Shown here in pieces: positions 45,601 to 56,998 of a stretch of DNA of 64,000 nucleotides (position 1 is the first letter of the stretch; every line of letters begins with the position of its first letter). Origin of the DNA: Rhynchospora pubera. Lineage: Eukaryota > Streptophyta > Magnoliopsida > Poales > Cyperaceae. The notes under the pieces were generated by a model, which was given only the letters and a program-made list of their open reading frames with translations, was not told the origin of the DNA and searched no databases. The stretch covers positions 42,271,968 to 42,335,967 of the forward strand of contig CM051461.1 of NCBI GenBank assembly GCA_028095005.1. Reading direction: 5' to 3'. The position numbers and the translations under genes were made by a program.

Positions 45601-46429
45601 CATTTTCAATTCAATAATTTAAAAATTACAGGTTGGAGGATTTGTTGGAGCAGCGAGGACTTCCAACAAATATTGAGGATATACCAGATTCTGGGGATGA
45701 GTCTTCTTCTGCACGTCCGACTATACCCACAGACCTTCAGGCGGAGAATCTGATGCATGCGGTTAGTATTCGTTCATATGCAAGTTTCAATTTTAGATAC
45801 TAATTTATTTATATTGACATTGTTTTTTTTTAATATTATAGGATGGTCGACTGAATACCGGGCGATTAGATGACATTTTAGGACCACGCACGTTCTTTCC
45901 TACTCAGTTTCCAGTCTCAGGTCCTACTCCATCCATGTATAGTGCATCAGCATCGACCTCGCAGTTTGCTGGCATTTCTCAGGATCCCACTGGCATTTTC
46001 CAGCCTCAGGATCCTCCACCGTACTCCTTTGCACCATTTGGTATGCCTTCCTCTTTTCCTGCATTTACTGTTCCTCCATTTACTGTTCCGTCAGTGCCTA
46101 CGCCTTCTTCTATTCCATCATTTGGCACTCCGTTGGGTAGTATGGGAGGGACAGACTCGTTCAGCACTTTACTGCGGACGGCCGGAGATGAGGAGGGTGA
46201 TTATGTCCCTATAGCGACTCCTCAGGATGTTGGGCAGCCTGTTGAGTTTGGGCCCATACAGCAGGAGGCTCAGCAGGACCAGCAGGAGGACCGCCAGGAG
46301 GAGGACGATGGGGAGTCGGACTCCACTGACTCGGGAGATGTTACTGCCCCGGGCATTCGAGATAGGCGTGTGGTGAGGGTGATTGACAGATTTTCACCTT
46401 CAGGACCTAGGAGGAGGCGGCGGCGTTAG
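42666..46429 (+). pseudogene. Plant mobile domain (MAIN-like) gene carried by the MULE, one frameshift
   Basis: Inferred exons: 42666-42896, 43095-43307, 43633-43775, 43870-44064, about 44387-44613, 44689-44962, 45047-45352, 45434-45561, 45632-45761, 45842-46429. Splice phases agree throughout except inside exon 4. The family is recognised from H-T-F-H-F-P-V-G-E-M-T-V-T-L-Q, D-V-A-F-L-Y-G-L, F-N-W-G-G-A-T-L-A-C-L-Y-R and R-H-Q-F-G-L-Y-Q, the conserved blocks of plant mobile domain proteins (MAIN/MAIL relatives; some lineages live in transposons). The N-terminus has R-R-R-R-R (nuclear signal), and the tail is Pro/Ser-rich then acidic. Exon 4 loses frame near 43915-43935, consistent with one missing base, and exon 5 lacks an obvious AG acceptor, so the copy is probably inactive. 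Confidence 0.82.
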
Positions 46430-47013
46430 TTATGATGATGGACTGATGATGACAGTTCTTTTTTTGTTTATGGACTGATGATGGACGGATCGTTTATTTT
46501 TCGTTTATGGACTTGTGATTGACTTGTGTATTACTGATGTTGATTGACTATTTTTCGTTTATGACTTATGATTGACTTCTGTATTTATTGGATTCTTTAT
46601 TATGACTTGTGATGATTGACTTGTGTATTATTATGACTTGGAATTTCGGAGTGCAAAGCACTACTTGAAACATAAACGTTTATGTATTGAAACGCCAATA
46701 AATGAAATACTCCAAACCACAACTTTTAGTGCAAAGCACTACAAAAAATAAAGGAAAAAAAAAACAACCATACAAATAAAATATTGCATTAACAATTCCA
46801 ACTAAATTACATTAACAACCATAATAATAAAACACATAAATATTACAATGATATAAATATTTAGAGATTTTGACTATCTACATGTTGTAGAATTTCATCC
46901 CACCATGGTTGCTCATCTTCATCATTCGGTTGTTGTTGATTACTCGCAGCAGTGTTGTCAGCGAACTGAGCGACTTCGTTCCAAAAAGAAGCATCATCTT
47001 CTTGTTGATTACT

Positions 47014-47928
47014 TGTAAAACCCACCGATTTTGACATCTTTGACCTGTTGACCAAGTATTTTGACATCTGACTATTTTGACCAATTTGGACCGAGAGAAA
47101 AAAAAAATAATAAAAGTGTTGTGTATGACCTCTTCCCTGTGTGATTCTTCACCGATTAAAAAAAAAATTGACACCTCATGCTTAACGTGTCCACTGTCCA
47201 TTAACTCTTGTTATATATTAATCTTTTGTCTTTCTTCCACCGATAAAACATCAGCTTGGTTAAAGTCGTTTCATATGCTTTCTTATGTAGCTTTTATCTC
47301 CATGGCTGATTTTGTACAAGACCAAAAAAAAAACAAAAATATGAGAATATTATTTGATTGATATTTGATTGGCTCGACCAATTGGAATTCTGAGTCTACG
47401 TCGCAGTCAGGATAGTTGATTGGATTTGTCTATTGATTTCTGGATCGTTTTATCAGGTAACCGGACTTCTCTATATTTAATTTCATATTGTTTGATTGAT
47501 TCGATTTATCGTTTTGTTTTGATTGAATATGTTTATTGTTTTGTGATTGGTATATTTTACGGGATATCGGAGTTTGAAATTGGATGTGGAATTGAATATG
47601 AATTTTGGGTCCTGATCCTCCTGAGTTCGGGGAGGGGCCGGTCCTGATCCTCCTGGCATCGGGGAGGGACCACTCTGACTGACTGATTGGCTGGACCCGA
47701 TTATCTCCGTAAAATATATTATTTGTGTTGTGGATTAATCCGGTCTGGTTGGACTTTGTTATATTAATTAAATGTAGAGAAGCTGCGTCGTTAAATAACC
47801 GGTTACTGAGGTTTGTACCTGACTCTGTTTGTTTTTCTGTTGCGACGTAGGTTGACGGGCCGTCGGATGGATGCAGAAGATACCGTTCTCAGCTCGCGCC
47901 CCGCGACCCGTCGGTGCGGGACGTGACA
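47014..47928 (+). repeat. LTR 1 of the array (915 bp)
   Basis: One base shorter than the others, in an A-run at about 47158-47167 (10 A versus 11 A). Open frames inside it are repeated identically in all three copies and are not genes. Confidence 0.92.
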
Positions 47929-48068
47929 GATGGTATCAGAGCATTCGTTCCTCGGACTGTGTTTGGGTCCTGACATTTCATTTGAAATTTGATTTCTGTT
48001 TATTTGAACTTGACTTGTTATCGTCCGTTTGAATTTCGCGGACGAAATTCTTTTGAAGGAGGGGAGAA
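47929..48068 (+). other. Internal segment 1 (140 bp): primer-binding site and purine tract only
   Basis: TGGTATCAGAGC (tRNA-Met type) at 47931-47942. GAAGGAGGGGAGAA at 48055-48068, directly before LTR 2. Nothing codes for Gag or Pol. Confidence 0.9.
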
Positions 48069-48984
48069 TGTAAAACCCACCGATTTTGACATCTTTGACC
48101 TGTTGACCAAGTATTTTGACATCTGACTATTTTGACCAATTTGGACCGAGAGAAAAAAAAAATAATAAAAGTGTTGTGTATGACCTCTTCCCTGTGTGAT
48201 TCTTCACCGATTAAAAAAAAAAATTGACACCTCATGCTTAACGTGTCCACTGTCCATTAACTCTTGTTATATATTAATCTTTTGTCTTTCTTCCACCGAT
48301 AAAACATCAGCTTGGTTAAAGTCGTTTCATATGCTTTCTTATGTAGCTTTTATCTCCATGGCTGATTTTGTACAAGACCAAAAAAAAAACAAAAATATGA
48401 GAATATTATTTGATTGATATTTGATTGGCTCGACCAATTGGAATTCTGAGTCTACGTCGCAGTCAGGATAGTTGATTGGATTTGTCTATTGATTTCTGGA
48501 TCGTTTTATCAGGTAACCGGACTTCTCTATATTTAATTTCATATTGTTTGATTGATTCGATTTATCGTTTTGTTTTGATTGAATATGTTTATTGTTTTGT
48601 GATTGGTATATTTTACGGGATATCGGAGTTTGAAATTGGATGTGGAATTGAATATGAATTTTGGGTCCTGATCCTCCTGAGTTCGGGGAGGGGCCGGTCC
48701 TGATCCTCCTGGCATCGGGGAGGGACCACTCTGACTGACTGATTGGCTGGACCCGATTATCTCCGTAAAATATATTATTTGTGTTGTGGATTAATCCGGT
48801 CTGGTTGGACTTTGTTATATTAATTAAATGTAGAGAAGCTGCGTCGTTAAATAACCGGTTACTGAGGTTTGTACCTGACTCTGTTTGTTTTTCTGTTGCG
48901 ACGTAGGTTGACGGGCCGTCGGATGGATGCAGAAGATACCGTTCTCAGCTCGCGCCCCGCGACCCGTCGGTGCGGGACGTGACA
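48069..48984 (+). repeat. LTR 2 of the array (916 bp)
   Basis: Same start and end as LTR 1. No base difference from LTR 3 was noticed. Confidence 0.92.
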
Positions 48985-49124
48985 GATGGTATCAGAGCAT
49001 TCGTTCCTCGGACTGTGTTTGGGTCCTGACATTTCATTTGAAATTTGATTTCTGTTTATTTGAACTTGACTTGTTATCGTCCGTTTGAATTTCGCGGACG
49101 AAATTCTTTTGAAGGAGGGGAGAA
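48985..49124 (+). other. Internal segment 2 (140 bp)
   Basis: Repeats internal segment 1, with primer-binding site at 48987-48998 and purine tract ending at 49124. Confidence 0.9.
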
Positions 49125-50040
49125 TGTAAAACCCACCGATTTTGACATCTTTGACCTGTTGACCAAGTATTTTGACATCTGACTATTTTGACCAATTTGG
49201 ACCGAGAGAAAAAAAAAATAATAAAAGTGTTGTGTATGACCTCTTCCCTGTGTGATTCTTCACCGATTAAAAAAAAAAATTGACACCTCATGCTTAACGT
49301 GTCCACTGTCCATTAACTCTTGTTATATATTAATCTTTTGTCTTTCTTCCACCGATAAAACATCAGCTTGGTTAAAGTCGTTTCATATGCTTTCTTATGT
49401 AGCTTTTATCTCCATGGCTGATTTTGTACAAGACCAAAAAAAAAACAAAAATATGAGAATATTATTTGATTGATATTTGATTGGCTCGACCAATTGGAAT
49501 TCTGAGTCTACGTCGCAGTCAGGATAGTTGATTGGATTTGTCTATTGATTTCTGGATCGTTTTATCAGGTAACCGGACTTCTCTATATTTAATTTCATAT
49601 TGTTTGATTGATTCGATTTATCGTTTTGTTTTGATTGAATATGTTTATTGTTTTGTGATTGGTATATTTTACGGGATATCGGAGTTTGAAATTGGATGTG
49701 GAATTGAATATGAATTTTGGGTCCTGATCCTCCTGAGTTCGGGGAGGGGCCGGTCCTGATCCTCCTGGCATCGGGGAGGGACCACTCTGACTGACTGATT
49801 GGCTGGACCCGATTATCTCCGTAAAATATATTATTTGTGTTGTGGATTAATCCGGTCTGGTTGGACTTTGTTATATTAATTAAATGTAGAGAAGCTGCGT
49901 CGTTAAATAACCGGTTACTGAGGTTTGTACCTGACTCTGTTTGTTTTTCTGTTGCGACGTAGGTTGACGGGCCGTCGGATGGATGCAGAAGATACCGTTC
50001 TCAGCTCGCGCCCCGCGACCCGTCGGTGCGGGACGTGACA
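49125..50040 (+). repeat. LTR 3 of the array (916 bp)
   Basis: Ends GACGTGACA and is followed by the right TTACT target duplication and then by the interrupted MULE gene. Confidence 0.92.
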
Positions 50041-51002
50041 TTACTCGGAACACTGTTGTCAACGAATTGAGCGGCTTCGTTCCAAAAAGCCGCTTCGGTT
50101 TCTTCTTTTTCTATCTCTGCCATTCGGCTTGCCGCAATTTGTCGAAGTTCATCCCTCTTATTCATTTCTCTCAATTTTTGCTCTGATTTTTTGAGCCTTT
50201 TTTTCCTTGCCTCTTCTTCCCTAATTTTTTGTTTACGATCCATTTCTTCATTTCTTTCTTTAATAATCCTCTGCGTCTCTATGTCCCGAGCTCTTTGTTC
50301 ATTCTCGTCGTGACGTTTGTGCTCATGGTAGTGGTCACGCAATATGTTTTCTTTGTAATTGAAAACTTGAGCACACCTTGTACAGGTCACTATGTGGTCT
50401 CCATTAAAGTTGTATATTTTCTCGTAAACAGTCCAGTGAGTTGGTTCAGACGAGAGGTAGGGTTTCGGTTGTTGTTGGGGGATGGGTTGAGGTTCTGTGT
50501 AATATTTTTTGTACCAGTCATATCGCCTTTGTGGGTTCAGATTCTTTTCGTGTTCCCGCCATCGCCGCTCCTGGTACTCCTTCTGTTCCCTTTCCGGCCC
50601 ACCATTAATGTGCCATTGGTAGTGTATTTTTAACTCGAGCACGTCTCCCTCTTCGGTCGTGTCTTCATGGATGTTGTATTTCAAAATGCGATAACAAGAG
50701 CGACAAATTGCCTCGTATTCTCCGTTTTCTGGTTGATTTCTATTGGCAGGGTAATGGTAGAAAGTTGGCCAATACTCAATGCGGGTTGCTCTTCGATAGT
50801 TTGGAACATCATTATTTGAGTTAGAGCTATTTCCTTTGTCCATTGTACTGAAGGTTTTAACAAGAAGGAGGTAGTGGGTGTTTGTGCATTCTAATTCAAC
50901 AATGGCTGCTTTTATAAATAATTTCAGTAGTTCAAAGATGACATTGTAAAATCAAATCTTGTCATGTCTTTTGCAGTCTTTATCAGAGCATGCTTGTACT
51001 TT

Positions 51003-51307
51003 TTTTTTTAAAATTAAATAATACACCTTCGAACGCGTTTATAAAGTGCGCTCCAGGGCTTTCAACGCGTTTTATAAACGCGTACGAAGCTCTGACAAAC
51101 GAGAGGAAAGTGGACAGCATCTCTCCTTCGTACGCGTTTATAAAACGCGTTCGGAGGGTTGGAGCGCGTTTTATAAACGCGTACGGAGGGGAATTCAAAT
51201 ACTCGCTTCTGAAACGCGTTCGAACTTTCTTCTTATTAAAAAAAAAATAAAATAATTCTGTATATTAAAATTTTTTGTGTCCAAATTTTTATATTAATTA
51301 ATTTCGG
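51003..51307 (-). repeat. Right terminal inverted repeat of the MULE
   Basis: Mirror of 41388-41690 with about five ACGCGTTTATAAAACGCGT-type palindromes, ending CGG and followed by the 9-bp duplication 51308-51316. Confidence 0.88.
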
Positions 51308-51316
51308 AAAAGTTGC

Positions 51317-52397
51317 GTTTAATTAGTTCTTTTTAGTTAGTTTATTTTTTATTTTATTCATTTGTATAATTTCTTGGTTTTAGATTTTTGTAATTAATTA
51401 TTTTTCTTATTAATAAAATCTGTAGGTGTGGTACTTACCATCTGGCCTTAAAAAAAACAATCTTTATTCTTTAAATTTATGATTCCTAATTCGAATTAGG
51501 ACCAAATTCTATTTCACAATTTTCATTTAAAAAATCCTATACACCAAAGATCTGATATCTCATAAAATATATAATAGTTGTAATTTCAATACATAAATTC
51601 AATCAAATTAACCAGACAATATTCAAGTCAATCAATACAAAAATTATATGATAAAGAATTATGATACCTGACAATAAACAATTTGAAAAGAAGAAATGAC
51701 TTACAATGGCTATTTAATATGACTGTGACGTAGAGTTCAAAAATAATTGATAGACAAATCAATTTTTTCAATCGTTTTTTTCAAAATAATTTTGAAATGT
51801 GGGTTTTCTTTTTGAGATGAATAACAAAGGAGATTTATTCTTTTAGTTTTGCATATTCACGAGACAAGAATTATGTGGAGAGAGGGCGCATGATTGTAGG
51901 AGAGAGAACTGGCAAGAGAGAATGCCATCGATGGTAAATAAATATGATAAATATTGGGTGTTCGGTTTTTTCAAGATAATGTTGAAATTTGGAATTTTTT
52001 TAGATGAATAACAAAGGGGATTATATTCTTTTAGTTTTGAATAGTCATGATAGAGGATTTATATAGGGAGCAAAGGGGCATGATTGTAAGGAGAGAACCG
52101 ATAGATTTTCTGGATTTGTTTGTACCGCACCGACGGATTTTATTAATAAAAAAATATTTTTTCTTTCTTTGGTTTTGTACTTACGGAGGAGGAGAGGGTT
52201 TGTCACTGCCTAATTTTCTGGATGGGTTCTATAGTGAGCTAAATGTGTGGACATTTGTGTACTTGATAACTAATTTCATGGAATAAAAATGTACACGATT
52301 TGCTACCCTTATCTTATGGTCAAGATTAATTTCTTAATTCAGTATACACGTAGAAAAATGGATTTCCTGTTTATCATGTTTCGAAATATATATAGGA
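51317..52397. other. Gene-free AT-rich spacer
   Basis: No gene was seen. TTTTAGTTTTG(A/C)ATA, GTCA/TCAC words and GATGAATAACAAAGG(A/G)GATT occur twice (about 51815 and 52003), an imperfect direct repeat of about 190-bp period. Confidence 0.5.
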
Positions 52398-52753
52398 AGG
52401 CTAACGTGTCATCCATTTGTCATTAAGTTGTTTTTCCAAATTTCAAATTCAAACAGTTAATCCAAATCTTTCTAGTTGCACCATATTAAAATATCATTAG
52501 AGACCAAAATTTATATTTTTTTTTTCAAATTTCTTTGTCATTTATTATGATATTTTCAAATTAGAGGACGTGAAATATTCTAATTATAATATTTTTTTAA
52601 ATAACATAGTAAATAGCAAAAAAATAAAAAAAATGTAAAATTTGGTCTCCAAAGTTATTTCAATATGGTGAACAACATAAACGGTTTGAATTAACTGTTT
52701 GAATTTTGAATCTCAAAAAACGACTCAAGGACAAATGCATGGCACGTTAGCCT
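52398..52753. mobile_element. Fold-back MITE (356 bp)
   Basis: AGGCTAACGTG at the left pairs with CACGTTAGCCT at the right. The arms carry CAAATTTCAAATTCAAACAG and AAATTTGGTCTCCAAAG. The terminal words match those of the element at 11652-12051. Confidence 0.8.
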
Positions 52754-52782
52754 GCGTCTATTGGTTTTTCCTGCTTCTTATG

Positions 52783-52924
52783 GCCTTGTTTGGATGGGGT
52801 TGGAAGAAGGAAGAAGAAAGAAGGCCCAAATTTATTATAAACAATCCAAACTCTTCACAAAATTACACACTTTTCAATACTTCTTCCCACTTCTTCCATT
52901 CTTTCCACATCTATCCAAACGGAG
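52783..52924. mobile_element. Small MITE (about 142 bp)
   Basis: The ends GCCTTGTTTGGATGG and ATCCAAACGGAG are inverted. The interior shares TTTATTATAAACAATCCAAA and AAATTACACACTT with the element at 22383-22540. Confidence 0.7.
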
Positions 52925-55900
52925 ATTAAGAATTTATTCAAGCAATTTCTCGCATTTCCATGATTTTCTGATAAATCTAATAATCCGCATATACTAACCC
53001 ATTATCTCACTCATTCAACATCTTTATTTACTCTATTATAATCTTATTACATTCTACCATAACTTGCAACATTAATACTAACATTAATCCTAACAGAAAA
53101 GTGGAGAATGTTGCATTATTGCCTAAAACATTAATTAACAAGAATTATTGCAAATTTATATTCTAATAATAGCGGATACTACATGTTAGAAATAAATTCG
53201 GGAATAACTTTTACCAAGTAACACACATATCGATACGCCCAAAATTCACAGGAAAAAATTAATGATCATATCATAAGTTATAAAATATTTTTAATGATCG
53301 TATAATTTAGAATCGATTATTAGATGCATGATAAGGATTACTTGAGATTAGAAATTTTGGACCTTTCAAGCTTTGTATTTGTCGAAAAAATTAAAATAAT
53401 ACTAAAATATTATTAAATTTCGAAAATATTACTAAAATAAACACAATTATATAAATAGGTTTTCAATATCATATTTTTAAATAATTTAGAAATATTATTC
53501 AAAAGGTATTAGTGAGTTTATAATATTACAAAATTCATTTTTATGGCGACATTATTTCAAAAAAATAGTCATATTTTGGCCGATTTTGATATCAAAATAT
53601 CAGTCAATTTAGTTTATTTATATTATTTGAAATTTATGAATATTTTATTTAAATTTTTCGGGTCTCCTAGAATTTTGATAAATTCTTAAATTTTGTAGTT
53701 GACGTGGCTCTTTCTGGTTGTTCCAGGTCATCAGAGGTGGTAAGCTGGTGGTTGACGTGGCAGCTCGTGTCAACGTCAATGGAGAAAACAAGGCTTTAGC
53801 TCTCTATTTCCCGTGAAACGAGTCACTTTCATGTTGTGTTGGATTTGGTCTTAGAAAATCCTAGAAAATGGGGATTTCGGTGATGGGCTCGTCCTCAATT
53901 TGTTTTTTGTCCTTATTTTATTGATTGGGTTTTCTTCGACTGGACTCAATATTTACTCTGGACTTTCTTCTTATGGGAGTTGTTTCATAAATCCTAATGA
54001 ATTTCCTTCCTATTACCCAAACAGAAATTATAAGTTTCATCGGCAAATTTGCCATCGCTCGTCATGGCTGAATAGAGGGCGCGCGCGTGTGAGCCTCGCA
54101 TGACTAGCAGGTGTTTGTTACAAATGTTTAGTTTAACAACCAATGTGTTCAGTTTAATCATCAAATGTGTTCAGTTAAATGTATCATGTGATGATTTTAC
54201 TACATAACATTGCGCATCAGTCTTGGAGAGGGATGCGCTAGGGACAGAGGCGGAAAATTTTTTAATTGAACCGGACAGGTTCATGACCCTTTCTAATTTT
54301 TTCATGTATTTTTTTCTGGTTCGTGATCCCTTCACTTGCCATAACACCTATTAGAAAAATCAAAAATTAATATTTAATAAACTGAACATTGATATATAAT
54401 AAACTGAACAGTTGTATATACGAAACTAAACATTTATACTTAATAAAATAAATATTTTTGCTTATAAAATTTATATTTTTTATTACAACTAACTGTGCAT
54501 TTATACATAATTAATAAAATATTTATACTTATTCAACTAAACATTTGGGTAAGAAAATAAAAATAAAATAAACATATTGAAAATAGTGAACACTTATAAC
54601 AGAAAGTGAATATTTATATCTGATAAAGTGAACACTTATAACAACCAAGTGAACTAAAAAAAAACAGATGCTGATTGAGAGACCATCGAGCGCTCGCCCT
54701 TGACGATGGTGCGCAATGGTAAATCGCTTGATGCCGATAATCAATTAGCTTTCCCAAAGGGGTTCGATACAAAGGAAATTAGATACCGGTAGTGCGACTG
54801 AAACAAAGGTGCCTCGCACGTTGGAATTGAGATTTAAAGGTCAGGCCTTCCACTCAATTAGAGGTCAATTTCCAATTGGATGTGAATGACCTATTCAATT
54901 GATCTGATCCGAACGATCGGACTTATCTGATGACTAATGAATCAGGGACATCTAATAATTTTTTCGTCTTGGGTCAGATCCGGACCATCAGGTCACGATT
55001 CGACCTGAATAGATCCAACTTGGATAAATGTAATTTTGTTGGGTTTATTATAAAAATTATAATTGTATTATACGATAATTATTATTTATTTACAATTTAT
55101 TACAAATTAATAAAGTAAATTTTTTCATTAAAAAAAGTAAAATTAATTAAAAACATTTAATCATATTAGGTGGGTTTGGTCGCATCAGCCTGTGCTCTGT
55201 TTGGGTAAAGCTAGATCAAAGAAGATTAGATTTGAATTCAATTTAGGCACCCCACCCACCTTGGCTGTTCTTTCAACAAAAAAAAAAAGAAAAATAAAAT
55301 AAAGAAGAAGAAGAATAGATTTGAATAAAAAGTAAATTAAATTTATAACAATTGAACTCGAATCCCATCCTAACTGGCTTAGGCTACCTGTTTTTTGAAA
55401 AATCTTACCATTTAGTTTATTATTTCGACAAATTTATACAATTCATTTTAAATACAGGTTGTTATATAATAATTATTTCATGAGACTAGAAAGCATAACA
55501 CTGTTCCAAGTGACTGAATGCTTCCAAAGGAAAAAACATATTACTGGATATGATTTGAACTATATTCTATTATAAAAATTATGCATGTAATCTTCCATTT
55601 AAGTTTTTTAAATACAACAGCAAACTTAGAGCTTCGTGTTTGCAATTACAAAATATCAGCAATTTTTTTTTTCTTTTATAGACAGGATGTGGATTTGATT
55701 TCATGGCCTCTCAGCAATTTCTAATGATTAAGAATTTATTCAAGCAATTTTTTCGCATTTCCATGATTAATTTTCTGCTACATCAAATAATCCTCATATA
55801 CTAACCCATTATCTCACTCATTCAACATCTTATTTCTACAAAATAATCTTATTACCTTCTACCAAAACATACAACATTAATCATAACAGAAAAGTTTAAT

Positions 55901-56428
55901 ATGGAATATGACAGAGATTTTTCATTAGTGTCTCTGCAATTTATAAATATGTCGACAACTATTTACAGATGATTAAGGCATATTTAATGTTGACGAGGAT
56001 TATTATTTTTCTAACATATATATGAATATGATAAAGTCATTGAACAAACTTTTTATAAAAGTCATATGAAATATATGTTGCTTTGAGCATCCAAACTCCT
56101 TACTTGGCATATTTGCTCCATTCTATAAAGGACGGTGATTTGGAAAGGGAACAGCAAAATTATTCCCCTGAATTAACAAAAATATTTATTTTTTAAACTT
56201 TGTTTTAAATAACAAATAATAGTTAAAAATCGAATTATAGTCCCCCTCAAAAGCAGTTTTCTCATTATCGCATTAATTTAAGTGGAGAATGTTGCATTAT
56301 TGCCTAAAGCATTAATTAACAAGAATTCTTGCAAATTTATATGCTAAGTACATACATGTTTGAAATAAATTCCGGAATAACGTTTACCAAGTGACACACA
56401 AATCGATACATCCAAAATTCACAGGAAA
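52925..56428. other. 3' flank of MADS gene 3 with a local duplication
   Basis: 52925-53250 is repeated, colinearly but with a 380-bp insertion, at 55725-55900 plus 56280-56430 (shared words CACTCATTCAACATCTT, GTGGAGAATGTTGCATTATT, CAAAATTCACAGGAAA). Between them, 54360-54660 shows recurring A(A)CTGAACA/AGTGAACACTTATA words. No gene is supported. Confidence 0.6.
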
Positions 56429-56580
56429 TTTTTTTTAAAGATAAATTAGAGGTCAAGCCTTCCAACTTATTTTTAAATTAAATATCTATGAAAGACCTCC
56501 AACCGGATTTCAAACCTGCGACTTTTCACTTAAGATGCATTTCTCTTTACCACCAGACCAAGAAATGGTTCTTAAAAAAT
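56429..56580 (-). mobile_element. SINE-like insertion (copy B)
   Basis: A 152-bp body flanked by CACAGGAAA (56420-56428 and 56581-56589). On the minus strand it starts AGAACCATTTCTTGGTCTGG (A-box-like), has GGTTTGAAATCC (B-box-like) after about 45 bp, and ends in an A-run. The duplicated flank at 53240-53255 reads CACAGGAAA without the insertion. Same family as 1913-2059. Confidence 0.8.
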
Positions 56581-56816
56581 CACAGGAAAATTAAAAAATG
56601 CTGAAATGTGCGACTAAAAGAAGACCACTTGGAGGAGCCATTAAGCAATTTTCCGGAGATTGCATGTAAAATGATTTTATTTGTCCAAACCAGTTGATAC
56701 TATTCTAAATGGTACAAATGCTATTTAAGTTGTAGAATTAAAATAGGAAATTTCAAAGGGATAAAATAGAAAAACAAGAGTTTACGATACCGATACTCTT
56801 ACATCGAAAAAATAAT

Positions 56817-56817
<1 letters not shown>

Positions 56818-56856
<39 letters not shown>
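56818..56856. repeat. (AAAT)n microsatellite
   Basis: About nine AAAT units, preceded by AAAAATAATT. Confidence 0.95.
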
Positions 56857-56858
<2 letters not shown>

Positions 56859-56998
56859 AGAACATTTGAATTGCATTCAATGATATAGTGCTATCCATGC
56901 ATAGTCCAGACACTAAATTGTAATATCTCATACAAAAGATTTATCAGAGAAAATCAATTGACGTAAGCACCTCGCCCCAACTATAATGGTGTTGGGTT

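Larger units (their letters stand above)
47014..50040 (+). mobile_element. Triple-LTR array (TRIM-like or recombined LTR retrotransposon), 3027 bp
   Basis: Three LTRs (915, 916 and 916 bp) alternate with two identical-looking 140-bp internal segments. TTACT flanks the whole at 47009-47013 and 50041-50045. Each internal segment begins with a primer-binding site and ends with a purine tract but has no coding sequence. The LTRs start TGTAAAACCC and end GACGTGACA. The TGTAA(A/C)ACCC start and GGAGGGGAGAA tract recall Ty3/Gypsy elements. Confidence 0.92.
46861..50843 (-). pseudogene. C2H2/BED-like coiled-coil gene of the MULE, split by a nested LTR array
   Basis: The ATG is at 50843. The frame runs to 50046, is interrupted by the insertion 47014-50040 plus one target duplication, and resumes in the same frame at 47013 to a stop at 46861 (266 + 50 codons before the stop). 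Two cysteine-histidine clusters are visible: C-R-S-C followed by H-Y-Q-W-H, and C-T-R-C followed by H-Y-H-E-H. Between residues about 190 and 245 is a highly charged coiled-coil-like stretch. F-W-N-E-[AV]-A-Q-F occurs once on each side of the insertion, a small internal repeat. As it stands, translation from the ATG stops a few codons into the LTR (280 aa). The family is not recognised. Nucleic-acid binding is a guess from the clusters. Confidence 0.65.
41388..51307. mobile_element. Mutator-like (MULE) element, 9920 bp, with mobile-domain and zinc-finger-like genes
   Basis: Both termini begin CCGAAATTAATTAATATAAA (25 bp are identical), and similarity continues for about 300 bp inward, giving long terminal inverted repeats, with a 9-bp target duplication outside. 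The inner part of each repeat is an array of imperfect palindromes of the type ACGCGTTTATGAAACGCGT. The interior carries a plus-strand plant-mobile-domain gene (42666-46429) and a minus-strand gene (50843-46861) that is interrupted by a nested LTR array. No MURA-type transposase was recognised in any frame, so the element appears non-autonomous. Confidence 0.9.

Noticed and set aside
47077..49759. Small frames (73-107 codons) repeated at 1056-bp spacing
   Set aside because: They lie wholly in LTR copies and show no coding features.
47014..50040. CRISPR-like or satellite array
   Set aside because: Units have LTR borders, primer site, purine tract and a target duplication; this is a retroelement.
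50001..50843. Complete 280-aa protein as an intact gene
   Set aside because: Its last codons come from the inserted LTR; the original C-terminus lies beyond the insertion.
53900..54103. 67-codon plus-strand frame
   Set aside because: Isolated in AT-rich spacer, with no motif or repeat support.
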